Source: Pelagihabitans pacificus (lineage in GTDB: Bacteria > Bacteroidota > Bacteroidia > Flavobacteriales > Flavobacteriaceae). From it: a stretch of DNA of 64,000 nucleotides. The first letter of the stretch is position 1, and the number at the start of each line of letters is the position of its first letter. The notes below the pieces were generated by a model. It was given only the letters and a program-made list of their open reading frames with translations, did not search any database and was not told the DNA's origin. The stretch lies in assembly GCF_009371985.2 (NCBI RefSeq), contig NZ_VIKU02000001.1, forward strand, positions 1,178,001-1,242,000, given 5' to 3'. Positions 18,093-27,127 of the stretch are shown in pieces. The translations under genes and the position numbers were made by a program.

Positions 18093-19592
18093 CTAACTAT
18101 AGGTTCGATCATGGGAACGCTGCTCGTTCCATTCCTTGGTCGGGGCAAAATAGCTTTTGTCCCTAGGATCGATATGCTTTTTCAATACCTCTTCATTGAG
18201 CTCGATACCGAGACCGGGTGCGGTCAACGGTACGGTAGCAAATCCGTTCTCTATCATTTTATAACCTCCTACGGTTTTTACCAAATCTTCCCACCAGGGA
18301 AGGTCGACCGAATGATGTTCTAAGGCCAAGAAGTTTTGGGTGGCCGCGGCACAGTGTACATTGGCCATGAAGGACACCGGGGTTCCCGCCTGATGCATTG
18401 CCATGGCGATACCAAATTCCTCGGCGTAATCGGCAATCCGTTTGGTCTCCAAGAGACCGCCCGAAGAAGCCAGATCGGGATGAATGATATCTACTGCCCT
18501 AGCATGGATCAAGGGTTTAAAGTCTTTTAACAGATAGATGTCCTCCCCCGTTGTGGTAGGCGTTTCAATCGAATCGGTTATAGTCTTCCACTGTTCGGTA
18601 TATTGCCATGGCACCATGTCTTCAAACCAGGCCAGACGGTATTTTTCCAGTGCCCTCGCCAAGCGGATGTTATTGTTTAAATCGAAATGTCCGTAGTGGT
18701 CGGTAGAAATCGGTATTTCGTAGCCGACCATATTGCGAACATTCTCTACGACTTCCTGAAGGTGTTCCAATCCCTTATCGGTCATCTGAATCTGCGTAAA
18801 CGGATGCATGGTATTGCCATAGGACATGAAATTACGTTGATCGCCCCATTGTGCCAGTGTTCCCTTTTCGTTTTCCCAGAACTTTCCATTGACGACGGTA
18901 TTTGGTTTTCCTTTAAGTTCACCGATCGAGACATCCATCTTCAACCAGGTATACCCTTGCTCTTTGACCCTAAAATTGATCAACCGCTGTTGTTCTTCCG
19001 GGGAGCTTGCTTCCGGCGTATCGGCGTAGAGCCGCACCTTGTCGCGGTACCGCCCACCCAACAATTGCCAGGCTGGCACCCCATACGCTTTACCGCAAAG
19101 GTCCCAAAGGGCCATTTCTACGGCACAGACCCCGCCCGCCTGACGTGCCGGACCACCAAACTGTCTGATGATTTTGAATATCTTCTCTACATTACAGGGG
19201 TTTCGACCCAAAATTCGGCTCTTGAGCATCAGGGCATAACGGGGGTCGGCACCATCCCGCACTTCGCCCAACCCATAGATGCCCTGGTTGGTATCGATCC
19301 GGATAATGGCGGTGCCACCCATCACCTTCGCCAAGGTATATCGCATATCGGTAATCTTGAGTTCGGAAGGGGCCGATGCACGGTTGACCTTTGAGGTGGT
19401 CTCGGCAACCGTATCCTCGAACGAATACCCCATAAAACTGGAAAGGGCAATACCACCCAGAGCGGTCTTTTTCAAAAAATTTCGACGGTCATCCCCCGTT
19501 TTTGGGTTTTCGATTTCGGCCTGCCGTGTCTTTGTATATTTTCGTTCGGCCTCTTTGTTTTGTGCAATCAGTTCCTGGAGTCTGTTTTTCAT
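18093..19592 (-). CDS. Tat-exported enolase-superfamily (mandelate racemase subgroup) enzyme, copy 2
   Basis: 499 residues, longer than most family members. A polar 35-residue stretch precedes the twin-arginine signal (RRNFLKK, Arg36-Arg37). The barrel has Mg ligands Asp298, Glu324 (WFED) and Glu350 (TTGED), Lys218 (WLKMD) and the C-terminal His400 (MAMHQAG). Where copy 1 has D-x-H-G this protein has DHYG, so a Tyr replaces the conserved His and His299/His302 flank it; the chemistry or substrate should differ. An inserted segment (about residues 225-275) enlarges the region after the lysine. It follows SusD on the same strand after 161 bases. Confidence 0.87.
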   Translation of the reverse strand: MKNRLQELIAQNKEAERKYTKTRQAEIENPKTGDDRRNFLKKTALGGIALSSFMGYSFEDTVAETTSKVNRASAPSELKITDMRYTLAKVMGGTAIIRIDTNQGIYGLGEVRDGADPRYALMLKSRILGRNPCNVEKIFKIIRQFGGPARQAGGVCAVEMALWDLCGKAYGVPAWQLLGGRYRDKVRLYADTPEASSPEEQQRLINFRVKEQGYTWLKMDVSIGELKGKPNTVVNGKFWENEKGTLAQWGDQRNFMSYGNTMHPFTQIQMTDKGLEHLQEVVENVRNMVGYEIPISTDHYGHFDLNNNIRLARALEKYRLAWFEDMVPWQYTEQWKTITDSIETPTTTGEDIYLLKDFKPLIHARAVDIIHPDLASSGGLLETKRIADYAEEFGIAMAMHQAGTPVSFMANVHCAAATQNFLALEHHSVDLPWWEDLVKTVGGYKMIENGFATVPLTAPGLGIELNEEVLKKHIDPRDKSYFAPTKEWNEQRSHDRTYS

Positions 19593-19638
19593 AGTTCGTA
19601 CGGTTCAAATGGTTTGTTTCTCGTTTTGAATGGGTAAC

Positions 19639-19662
19639 ATCCAATTTTCCATTCAATTGGAT
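19639..19662. repeat. Perfect inverted repeat between susD-like and enolase-superfamily genes
   Basis: ATCCAATT and AATTGGAT form an 8-bp stem with an 8-base spacer in the 161-base gap. There is no T run on the minus strand, so it is more likely an operator or a processing hairpin in the polycistronic mRNA than a terminator. Confidence 0.4.
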
Positions 19663-19753
19663 TAAGTTAACAATCTTTCCCCCAAATATCAATAGCTGAA
19701 AGGAAACATGCATCCGTTACATGGTTAACCGACACAGGTTTCGTTTTTAGCAG

Positions 19754-21286
19754 TTATTCATCCCACCAAACCTTTGTTTCAAGATTATCGGGCCCTTGGC
19801 GAGCGATGGCTTCCTGGGCATTTGCACCATTGACGGCGAGCTCGTCCAGCGGATAGGTCAATCGATTTATAAAATCCGTAGAAATATCCTGCCCGGGAAA
19901 TGGATTGGGTGTCAGGGCCGGAAATTCAGAACGTCTAAAATTGGCGAAAGCTTCCGGACCATTGAGGAAAGAAGCAACCCAATATTGGGTATTGATTTGC
20001 TCTAGGGCGTTGCCGGCATCAAACGGATTGGCCGCCAAATAGGCATCGATATCGGCATCCGCTATGGCGATGGTCGGATTGTACAATGCCATTTGCTCCA
20101 TATGCGCACGAACACCTTCGTTATAAAAGCTTGCCGGGTCTCCAGTAATCCAGCCCCTTTCGGCCGCTTCGGCCAAAAGCAATTGGGTTTGGGCGTGGGT
20201 TAATATGAAGAAGGGAGTAAATGTATTCGCGATACGATTACGGTCTGCCTGACTGAATTCGTAGAAACTTGTTAGGCCAAGATCATCAGCTACCCCGACT
20301 ATGGTACCATTATCAAAACCCAAGGGCATCCCGATTTGATCGGCCGGATCGGTGTTCTCAACCTCCGGTACTTGATCTGCACCAGATTCCGCCCCCGTGT
20401 AACGAACGGCAATAGCTCCGAGACGGGGATCGTTATTGTCCGCAAGAAAACTGACAAAGGGTGCCGCCAGATAAAAATTACTGGCTTCGGTAGAGTTCAA
20501 AAGACGCCCGAGGTCATTAACATAGTTGCCATCATGACGTACCACAAAATTGTCGTCATTCGATTCAAGAACTCCCCTGCTAAACGCTGCGGTCACCGTA
20601 GACTCTGCCAGCTGTAAATCTCGTTCGGTTAAACGCATTCCTAACCGCACCAGTAAAGAGTTTCCCAGTTTTTGCCATTTTGATATGTCGCCCCCATACA
20701 AGATTTCGCCGGGATACGTATCACCGTTCGGGTCTAGACCTGTGGTGGCATTAGTAACACGACTGATCAAATCGGGATAGATTTGGGCCTGGTCGTCATA
20801 GGCGGGAAGTACAATATTCTCGGCCCGGCCCAAACCTGCCTCGAAATAAGGAACATCGCCATAGGTATCAGTCAGCACCATAAAAGCATGTGCCTCGACA
20901 ATTTCTGTCATCCGAAGCAAATTGGCACGATCCGGATTATCCGCTAGTGAGCTTTTGATCAGTCCAGTCACCTGGATCAGGTCTTGATAGTGGTTGTTCC
21001 ATATCTGTAAGGTAACGTTACGGTTATCTTGATTGAAGTTGGCACCCGTCAAAACCCCGGAATTCGGACTAATGATCTGCTGGACAATACCCATTTCATA
21101 AACGAGTTGTGCCGTAGGCAAGGAGGTCTCAATAATGGCATTGTTCAATAAGAACACCTCATCAATCTCTGTGGGATCAACTGTATTGGTATTTAGTCTA
21201 TCCAGATCTTCTTCACAAGAAACTATAATAAACAAAATGCCGAATACGCCTAAAAGTCTTCTAATATTTTTCATGGTCATATTCAT
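19754..21286 (-). CDS. SusD/RagB-family outer membrane nutrient-binding lipoprotein
   Basis: 510 residues with a lipoprotein signal (FIIVSCEED, Cys about 24), so it is anchored in the outer membrane and forms the lid over the SusC barrel. The helical TPR-like scaffold, the LTHAQTQLLLAEAAERGW segment and the C-terminal NVRRSEFPAL-like region (here FANFRRSEFPAL) fit the SusD-like_2 group. Its start is separated by one base from the SusC stop, so translation is probably coupled. It is expected to bind the substrate that enters through SusC; SusD-like proteins of this group are not restricted to glycans. Confidence 0.93.
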   Translation of the reverse strand: MNMTMKNIRRLLGVFGILFIIVSCEEDLDRLNTNTVDPTEIDEVFLLNNAIIETSLPTAQLVYEMGIVQQIISPNSGVLTGANFNQDNRNVTLQIWNNHYQDLIQVTGLIKSSLADNPDRANLLRMTEIVEAHAFMVLTDTYGDVPYFEAGLGRAENIVLPAYDDQAQIYPDLISRVTNATTGLDPNGDTYPGEILYGGDISKWQKLGNSLLVRLGMRLTERDLQLAESTVTAAFSRGVLESNDDNFVVRHDGNYVNDLGRLLNSTEASNFYLAAPFVSFLADNNDPRLGAIAVRYTGAESGADQVPEVENTDPADQIGMPLGFDNGTIVGVADDLGLTSFYEFSQADRNRIANTFTPFFILTHAQTQLLLAEAAERGWITGDPASFYNEGVRAHMEQMALYNPTIAIADADIDAYLAANPFDAGNALEQINTQYWVASFLNGPEAFANFRRSEFPALTPNPFPGQDISTDFINRLTYPLDELAVNGANAQEAIARQGPDNLETKVWWDE

Positions 21287-21287
21287 T

Positions 21288-24200
21288 TTAAAGTTTCAAA
21301 TTCAAGTTAAAACCGATATCTCTGGTGGTCGGAACACCAGGGGCTTCCAAGCCGACAACATTGTCAGAGGTGAAACCAAAAGATTCCGGATCAATGTTCG
21401 GCACCCATTTCTTGAGTATTGCCACATTGTTGGCCACCAAGCTCAAAGTTGCACCCTTCAACCACGAATTCTCAGGAATGAACCTTTGAAAATTATATCC
21501 TAAGGTAATTTGTCGCAACCTCCAAAAGCCGGAATCATAAACCACAGGTTCCACCAAACCAAAGTTCCGTATGGTTTCCCAATAAGCCTGACTATTAGCG
21601 GCAACGGTATTCGGCTCGCCTGCTTGGTTGACCCCTACACCGATTACCCCGTCTTCACGACCGGGCAATGTCATCCGATGCAGGCCGTGACGTACGGCAT
21701 TAAAGTTGGTTCCAGAAATCATTTGGCCACCCAACCGGAAATCAATCAAAAAAGAAAAATTAAAATCCTTGTAGTTGAAGGTATTGGTAATACCCCCGAC
21801 GTGTGTGGGCAATGCACTACCGAACAACACATCTTCTTCACTGGGTAGCGGTCGACCATCGTCGGCAAATATTTGCCTGCCCTGCTCATCAAACCGATAT
21901 CCCGTACCGACCAGTTGGCCCATTTCCTCTCCTACGACCTGGAACAAAAAACCGTTGAAAATATGTCGGCCGACCAAAATACGCTCTCCAGGCTCGTCGG
22001 TGAGTAAACTGATGACCTTTGTTTTATTATAAGCAAAGTTTGCCGTAACATCCCAATTGAAGTCATTCGTTTGAATAGGGTTGACGCTCAATAAGGCTTC
22101 AATACCTTGGTTACGACTTTCCCCACTATTGATCAAGGTACTTCTGAAACCCGATGAATTAGATATCTCTGCATTGATGATCTGGTCAAAGGTAGTTTTT
22201 TGATACGCGGCCAAATCTATACGCACCCGATTGTCGAAAAGCCGGAGGTCGAGACCCACCTCGATTTCCTGAACCCGCATCGGACGCAAGTCAGGGTTGG
22301 GCAGCACATCGGAGCTGGGCCTACCAACAGGACTAAGACCATTGGGCCCGGGAAATAAGTTAGGCTGAATCTCGAAAAACAACTGATCGGAAAAAGGCCT
22401 AACGTCGGTATCGCTACCCACCTCGGCATAAGCGGCCCTTATCTTACCAAAAGTTAGCCAGCTGGGTTTGAAGGTATTGGAGAAAATATAGCTTCCGGTA
22501 ATCGATGGATAAAAAATACTTCGATTTTCGGGAGAAAGCGTCGAGAACCAATCGTTTCTCCCAGTTACATTAAGATAGTAGGTATCTTGATAGGAAAACT
22601 CGGCCGCCCCGTAAACAGAATTGACACCCCGTGTAAAATCTTGATAGATGGGTTGGTTTACCCTTCCGTTTCGCACGGTGTACAAGTCGCGAATCACAAA
22701 ATCGGTCACATTGACCCGGTTCAGCTGATTGCGTTGTTCCATGAGGTTACCCCCCAAATTGACGTCGATACCAAAATCGCCGAACTCCTTGGTCGCGGTC
22801 AATAACACGTCAACATTGGTTTCCCGAAAACGACGCACCTCCTGGGTATACGTACCATTTACAAAGCCCTCGGGAGCCGGGGGCCGTGATACTTGACCTG
22901 TAGGATACCCATTGTACTCCTGATCGCGCGACCAAAAGTCTTGCCCGACCCTCGCCTGGGCCGAAAGCCATGGCAGGACCTTATAACTGAGGGCGACGTT
23001 CCCAAAAATACGGTCACGTTCAATATTGTTGAACTGTTTCTCCAAAATAAAATAAGGATTGGTACGGTTTCTAAAACGCGAATAGAAAATTTCGTCCCCA
23101 TTTTCGTCGAAGGCGTTATCCCGTAAAACATCCAAGGGCATTGAATTCGCCAAGGCAAAAAGGGTAGTAGGTATAGTGTTGTCTTGTTGCCCTATGTTAG
23201 GTGGATTCGTATTTTCTTCATTCGAATAGTTAACACTCGCCGTAACATTGACTTTGTCCGAAAGGTCATAGCTAAGGCCCAAGTTGACCGTACGCCTTTC
23301 AAATTCATTATTCGGGGTGATTCCTTCGCTCGAAAGATTGGATAGTGAAAGATTGAAACCTCCTTTTTCACCACCTCCTGAAATAGCGATGGAATTCGTA
23401 ATATTGACACCATCACGATAAAAATCACGAAGAATGTCGCGTTGCGGGACATAGGGAAGTTCGATGCCATCGTACAATACCTGTGTCAAGCCAGGCTCGA
23501 AACGCTCCCCGAAAGACCATTGTCCCGAAGCTGGATTGGGACTCGTAGGTCGCACCCCGAATTCCCCCTGGCCATATTCGTATTGGTAATCAGTAAAGTC
23601 AAGAGGCGTATTGTTTGTGACATTCAAATTGTAAGTAATTCCCAGACCTTGGCCCTCACCACGTGTTTTTGTAGTGATCATAATGACGCCGTCTTTTGCC
23701 CGGGAACCATAAAGTGCTGCTGCTGCCGCCCCTTTTAGTATGGTCATGCTTTCAATGTCATCAGGGTTAATGCTGGAGAAACCATCACCCCCATCTGAGG
23801 TGACCCCTCCACCACTGGTACCCGGTTCGCCCCCGGTACTCCTGGGATTAGTCCCGAAATTGCTGTTATCAATAGGCACCCCGTTTACGACTATCAAGGG
23901 CGTATTGGTGCCCCCTAGGGAAGATTGTCCCCTTAGACGTACCTTTGATGAGCCTCCCGGTCCTGATCCCAGATTTGAAACATTTACCCCTGCTACCTTT
24001 CCTGTTAAGGTATTCATGAAATTGGTGGTTCGGTTAACCGTCAATTCTTCCGATTCGACCTTTGAAACGGCATACCCCAACTTACGGGCATCCTTTTTGA
24101 TACCCAAGGCCGTAACTACGACCTCATCGAGATTCTCGGTCGTTTCCTCCAATGTTATGTCCAGTCTACTAGAGGCTCCTATTGTGACTTCTTTGGTCGC

Positions 24201-24791
24201 ATATCCCAGTGCACTGAAGACCAGTATGGCGTCTGAACTTGTTGGAACTATACGATAGTTGCCATCAAAATCGGTAGCAACTCCGTTCGAAGTGTTTTTC
24301 TCTACTACTGAAACTCCTGGGATAGGCATTCCTTCGGTATCGGTAACGGTACCACTAATTTCTTGTTGTATGGGCGCTTCCGAATTGTGAAGGAAGGTAG
24401 AACCTTCAAAATCATTCACGATGGTAGCCACAGGACGTATTTTTAAGACAATTTGCTTGCCTTTGAATACATAAGCCGTATTACTTCCTTCAAAAAGGAT
24501 TGATAACACTTCCAATACCGGTTTATTCTCGACGATTACCGATACTTTTCGTTCCGTGTCAATTTTGGTATTGTCATACAGGAATTTAAAGTCGGTCTGC
24601 TGCTCTATTTGGTCAAGAACCTGTTGGAGGCTTGCATCCTTTAGGTTCAAGGTTACCTTTGTCTTCTGGGAATAGGCGTATGCCCGCGTGGAAAACAAGG
24701 AAAGTACAAGAAAGCATATGGTCAGTTTCATGAGCACACCGAACTTTAACGGGCGAGGCACCAAGGCCTCGGCACTGATATAGTTTTTCAT
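21288..24791 (-). CDS. SusC/RagA-family TonB-linked outer membrane transporter with STN signalling domain
   Basis: 1167 residues. In order: signal peptide, STN domain (about residues 45-115, VTLNLKDASLQQVLDQI), carboxypeptidase-regulatory-like domain (about 145-220, GTVTDTEGMPIPGVSV), a plug with the RagA/SusC signature (GSGPGGSSKVRLRGQSS), and a large barrel ending DIGFNLNLKL. The STN domain is the part that contacts FecR anti-sigma factors, and a fecR gene lies just upstream, so the receptor probably controls its own expression on binding substrate. It is coupled to SusD. Confidence 0.95.
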   Translation of the reverse strand: MKNYISAEALVPRPLKFGVLMKLTICFLVLSLFSTRAYAYSQKTKVTLNLKDASLQQVLDQIEQQTDFKFLYDNTKIDTERKVSVIVENKPVLEVLSILFEGSNTAYVFKGKQIVLKIRPVATIVNDFEGSTFLHNSEAPIQQEISGTVTDTEGMPIPGVSVVEKNTSNGVATDFDGNYRIVPTSSDAILVFSALGYATKEVTIGASSRLDITLEETTENLDEVVVTALGIKKDARKLGYAVSKVESEELTVNRTTNFMNTLTGKVAGVNVSNLGSGPGGSSKVRLRGQSSLGGTNTPLIVVNGVPIDNSNFGTNPRSTGGEPGTSGGGVTSDGGDGFSSINPDDIESMTILKGAAAAALYGSRAKDGVIMITTKTRGEGQGLGITYNLNVTNNTPLDFTDYQYEYGQGEFGVRPTSPNPASGQWSFGERFEPGLTQVLYDGIELPYVPQRDILRDFYRDGVNITNSIAISGGGEKGGFNLSLSNLSSEGITPNNEFERRTVNLGLSYDLSDKVNVTASVNYSNEENTNPPNIGQQDNTIPTTLFALANSMPLDVLRDNAFDENGDEIFYSRFRNRTNPYFILEKQFNNIERDRIFGNVALSYKVLPWLSAQARVGQDFWSRDQEYNGYPTGQVSRPPAPEGFVNGTYTQEVRRFRETNVDVLLTATKEFGDFGIDVNLGGNLMEQRNQLNRVNVTDFVIRDLYTVRNGRVNQPIYQDFTRGVNSVYGAAEFSYQDTYYLNVTGRNDWFSTLSPENRSIFYPSITGSYIFSNTFKPSWLTFGKIRAAYAEVGSDTDVRPFSDQLFFEIQPNLFPGPNGLSPVGRPSSDVLPNPDLRPMRVQEIEVGLDLRLFDNRVRIDLAAYQKTTFDQIINAEISNSSGFRSTLINSGESRNQGIEALLSVNPIQTNDFNWDVTANFAYNKTKVISLLTDEPGERILVGRHIFNGFLFQVVGEEMGQLVGTGYRFDEQGRQIFADDGRPLPSEEDVLFGSALPTHVGGITNTFNYKDFNFSFLIDFRLGGQMISGTNFNAVRHGLHRMTLPGREDGVIGVGVNQAGEPNTVAANSQAYWETIRNFGLVEPVVYDSGFWRLRQITLGYNFQRFIPENSWLKGATLSLVANNVAILKKWVPNIDPESFGFTSDNVVGLEAPGVPTTRDIGFNLNLKL

Positions 24792-24838
24792 ATCTTCGTA
24801 GTTTTATTAATTAACTCGTGTTAGTTGATATCCTTAAT

Positions 24839-24871
24839 CGGGAAATGTGTCCGCATTTCTCGATTTTTTTT
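24839..24871 (+). other. Hairpin followed by a T run in the fecR-susC gap
   Basis: CGGGAAATG and CATTTCTCG form a 9-bp stem (one G-T pair) with a 6-base loop, followed on the plus strand by about eight T residues. As a terminator it would act on antisense transcription. In the minus-strand mRNA the same hairpin sits about 50 bases upstream of the susC start, where it could stabilise the transporter transcript or separate it from fecR. Confidence 0.45.
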
Positions 24872-24895
24872 ATGGATTGAAATTCTCAAAAGGTT

Positions 24896-26074
24896 CTAAT
24901 CATAGGCGTTCATTTTTAAGTGTTCCCGTGGTTTTTCGATAACAATTTTTTTATCTTCAAGACGGTACTCGAAATAGGTTTCCTCGGCGAAGGTGTCGAG
25001 TACCTCCGATATGGTTTCCTTGTCGAAAGTGGCCGAAAAAATACGGTGGCGCAACGCCTCGAATCGATTCTCGATCTTCACATTATATTTTCGTTGCAAT
25101 CGCCTCAAAATCGCCTCAAAACTAGTTTTCCTAAAAACCAGCTTTCCCTCACGCCAACTGGTGTAGTGTTCCACATCTACGTTCTTCGTTTTTAGCTCGT
25201 TGTTACTTTTGTTCCAGGTCGCTTTTTGTCCCGGAACCAAGCGGATAGGTGTTGCCAGTGCCTTCCCACCACCCCCGTAAAGGCTGATCGAACCTTCGAC
25301 CAACACGGTATTGACCTGAAAGTCGTCTTCATAGGCAGTAACATTGAACTCGGTTCCCATTACCTGTATGCTGACTTCTCCACTGGAAACCACAAAGGGC
25401 CTCTTCTTGTTCTTTGAGACCTTGAAATAAGCCTCTCCGGTCAACGCCACCTCGCGGACGGTCTCATGGCCTTGATTCACTGGATAGCGTATCGAAGAAC
25501 CGGAGTTAAGACGAATTTGAGTGCCATCGGGCAGCTGTATAGCAAACTGCTTCCCGTTTGGCACCCAAAGGCTATGATAAACCGATTCGTCATCGGTTTG
25601 ATAATGGCCGTAGTTCAATACATCATACCTTTTGATTCCCATCAATCTTTCATTTTGGTCAAAAATCGGCTCCTCGCCCCCTATCCTAATGGTTTGTGAA
25701 TAATCGTTCGATAGTTGCAGGGTTATCTCCGAGGTCGTCCGCTGTCGGTCACCTTCCGAGCGATTCTGTATCCATATTACCCAAAGTATTGAAGCCAATC
25801 CCGCAAACACCGCCGCGAAACGAAATGCCATTCTCTGGTATTGTATTTTTTTTTGTTTGCGGTTCTCCTGCTCCCTGAGCAGCTTCTGCCAAACAAGGGT
25901 CGGTTCACTCCGATCAAAATTCGGGATGACAATATTTCTTTTTTGAAGATCGAGAAGGCGGTGGTATAAACGCATGTTCTCCTCCGATTCCGAAAGCCAT
26001 AGATCTAGTTGTCGCTGCTCCTCGGGCCTGAGATCCTCTAGTAGTTTTTTTCTTATCAGTTGGTTTGGATGCAT
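24896..26074 (-). CDS. FecR-family anti-sigma factor
   Basis: 392 residues. A cytoplasmic N-terminal region with a sigma-binding helix bundle (residues 1-80) is followed by one transmembrane helix (about 85-105), a periplasmic FecR beta-domain (GKQFAIQLPDGTQIRLNSGSS; LTGEAYFKVSKNKKRPFVV; GTEFNVTAYEDD) and a C-terminal STN-like DUF4974 domain (about 315-380). It should hold the neighbouring ECF sigma factor inactive until the STN domain of the receptor signals occupancy. Its gene lies downstream of the sigma factor on the same strand. Confidence 0.93.
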   Translation of the reverse strand: MHPNQLIRKKLLEDLRPEEQRQLDLWLSESEENMRLYHRLLDLQKRNIVIPNFDRSEPTLVWQKLLREQENRKQKKIQYQRMAFRFAAVFAGLASILWVIWIQNRSEGDRQRTTSEITLQLSNDYSQTIRIGGEEPIFDQNERLMGIKRYDVLNYGHYQTDDESVYHSLWVPNGKQFAIQLPDGTQIRLNSGSSIRYPVNQGHETVREVALTGEAYFKVSKNKKRPFVVSSGEVSIQVMGTEFNVTAYEDDFQVNTVLVEGSISLYGGGGKALATPIRLVPGQKATWNKSNNELKTKNVDVEHYTSWREGKLVFRKTSFEAILRRLQRKYNVKIENRFEALRHRIFSATFDKETISEVLDTFAEETYFEYRLEDKKIVIEKPREHLKMNAYD

Positions 26075-26159
26075 GGTACGGTATACACTTTTATAGTCTA
26101 TACTACTAAGAGTACCTAGTTACCGAAAAGGGTAGTCCCAAGACAAAGGAAAAATAAAA

Positions 26160-26318
26160 TCATACTTCTTCACCCTTTGGAGAAGATAGACTTACCTCGG
26201 TACTGCCTATACGAATAATGTTATGGGAAAAGGGGTTGTTTCTACCGGAAATCACGTAGGAAGTTCCAAGAAAACCTATTACTATCCAAAGAAAGGTTTC
26301 CTGGCGTTCTACAAGCAT
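26160..26318 (-). CDS. Candidate 52-residue single-pass membrane peptide between sigma and anti-sigma genes
   Basis: A 53-codon frame (stop included) starts at an ATG that overlaps the last 10 bases of the sigma-factor gene in another frame, an arrangement typical of translational coupling. Its product has a hydrophobic segment (FLWIVIGFLGTSYVIS, residues 9-24) and a polar tail ending in KGEEV, which would lie on one side of the membrane. It fills most of the otherwise unexplained 234-base gap before fecR. I recognise no family. It could be a real small regulator of the sigma/anti-sigma pair or a chance frame. Confidence 0.35.
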   Translation of the reverse strand: MLVERQETFLWIVIGFLGTSYVISGRNNPFSHNIIRIGSTEVSLSSPKGEEV

Positions 26319-26830
26319 ACAAAGGGTAACAGCAGGAAGGTGAAATACGTATCCCTCAAAGAAAGCCTAAGGGACTTGAAAGACTTTTTCAGATGATATT
26401 TGACGGTATTGACCGATAATCCCAATGTCGTAGCGGCCATCTTATATCGAACGCCTTGGATAACGCACAGTTGAAAGATTCTTCTGGCTTTTTCAGGCAA
26501 TGCATTGATACTGTTGTTGATTATGGCCTTTCTTTCCGAATCAATCAGGCTAATTTCATAAGAAGGTACCACAGCCTCGTGATCGCTGTAAGCAATCTGC
26601 CTTCTTTGTTTTCGAATATGCTTGAGGCAGGCATTGCGAATGGAAACCTTTACATAACCTCTTAAATGGACAATATGGTTTCTCTTGGGCAGTATCATAC
26701 GCAGGAAAACCTCTTGAACCACATCTTCCGCCGCGGAACTTTCACCAAGATAACTAAAGGCCAACATGCACCATTCATGATAATGCTCTACAAAAAGCAC
26801 CTCAATTCTTTTAAGTTGATCGGCATCCAT
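26309..26830 (-). CDS. ECF RNA polymerase sigma factor (FecI-like)
   Basis: 173 residues with sigma region 2 (FVEHYHEWCMLAFSYLGESSAAEDVVQEVFLRM) and region 4 with a helix-turn-helix (KMAATTLGLSVNTVKYHLKKSFKSLR). It belongs to the FecI-like sigma-70 factors that Bacteroidota use with FecR and STN-type SusC to control one uptake locus. It heads the minus-strand cluster that runs to susCD, so it probably activates these genes. The C-terminus ends in a hydrophobic stretch (FTFLLLPFVCL), slightly unusual for a soluble sigma factor. Confidence 0.92.
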   Translation of the reverse strand: MDADQLKRIEVLFVEHYHEWCMLAFSYLGESSAAEDVVQEVFLRMILPKRNHIVHLRGYVKVSIRNACLKHIRKQRRQIAYSDHEAVVPSYEISLIDSERKAIINNSINALPEKARRIFQLCVIQGVRYKMAATTLGLSVNTVKYHLKKSFKSLRLSLRDTYFTFLLLPFVCL

Positions 26831-27127
26831 GGCTGTTGCGTGCTGTATGATTGTTATTGCAAAAGAATTGGGATGGGGGAACCTGTCAACAAAACGTAGT
26901 CAACACTTTTCTTGCGTTATTCTTACTTCTTGCCTTACCAATATACTAAATTAACATGAATTTATGTAAAAAAATGATGGATTAATATTGAGGTCCTTCT
27001 CGAAACCTCGTAAGCAAATAATTACAGGGAATAAGAAGAAATCCCAATGGGCGCTAATTATCGTTTCGTTATATCAAGGGGGAAAGATGGGTGGGTGCCT
27101 GTCACCAGTTTACCTATAATTACGCGC
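26831..27127. other. Intergenic region upstream of the sigma factor gene
   Basis: About 300 bases between the sigma factor start and gldD's stop. AT-rich from 26940 to 27000. I see no exact TAnnTTTG box, no terminator with a clear T run and no ORF above 31 codons. Confidence 0.3.
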
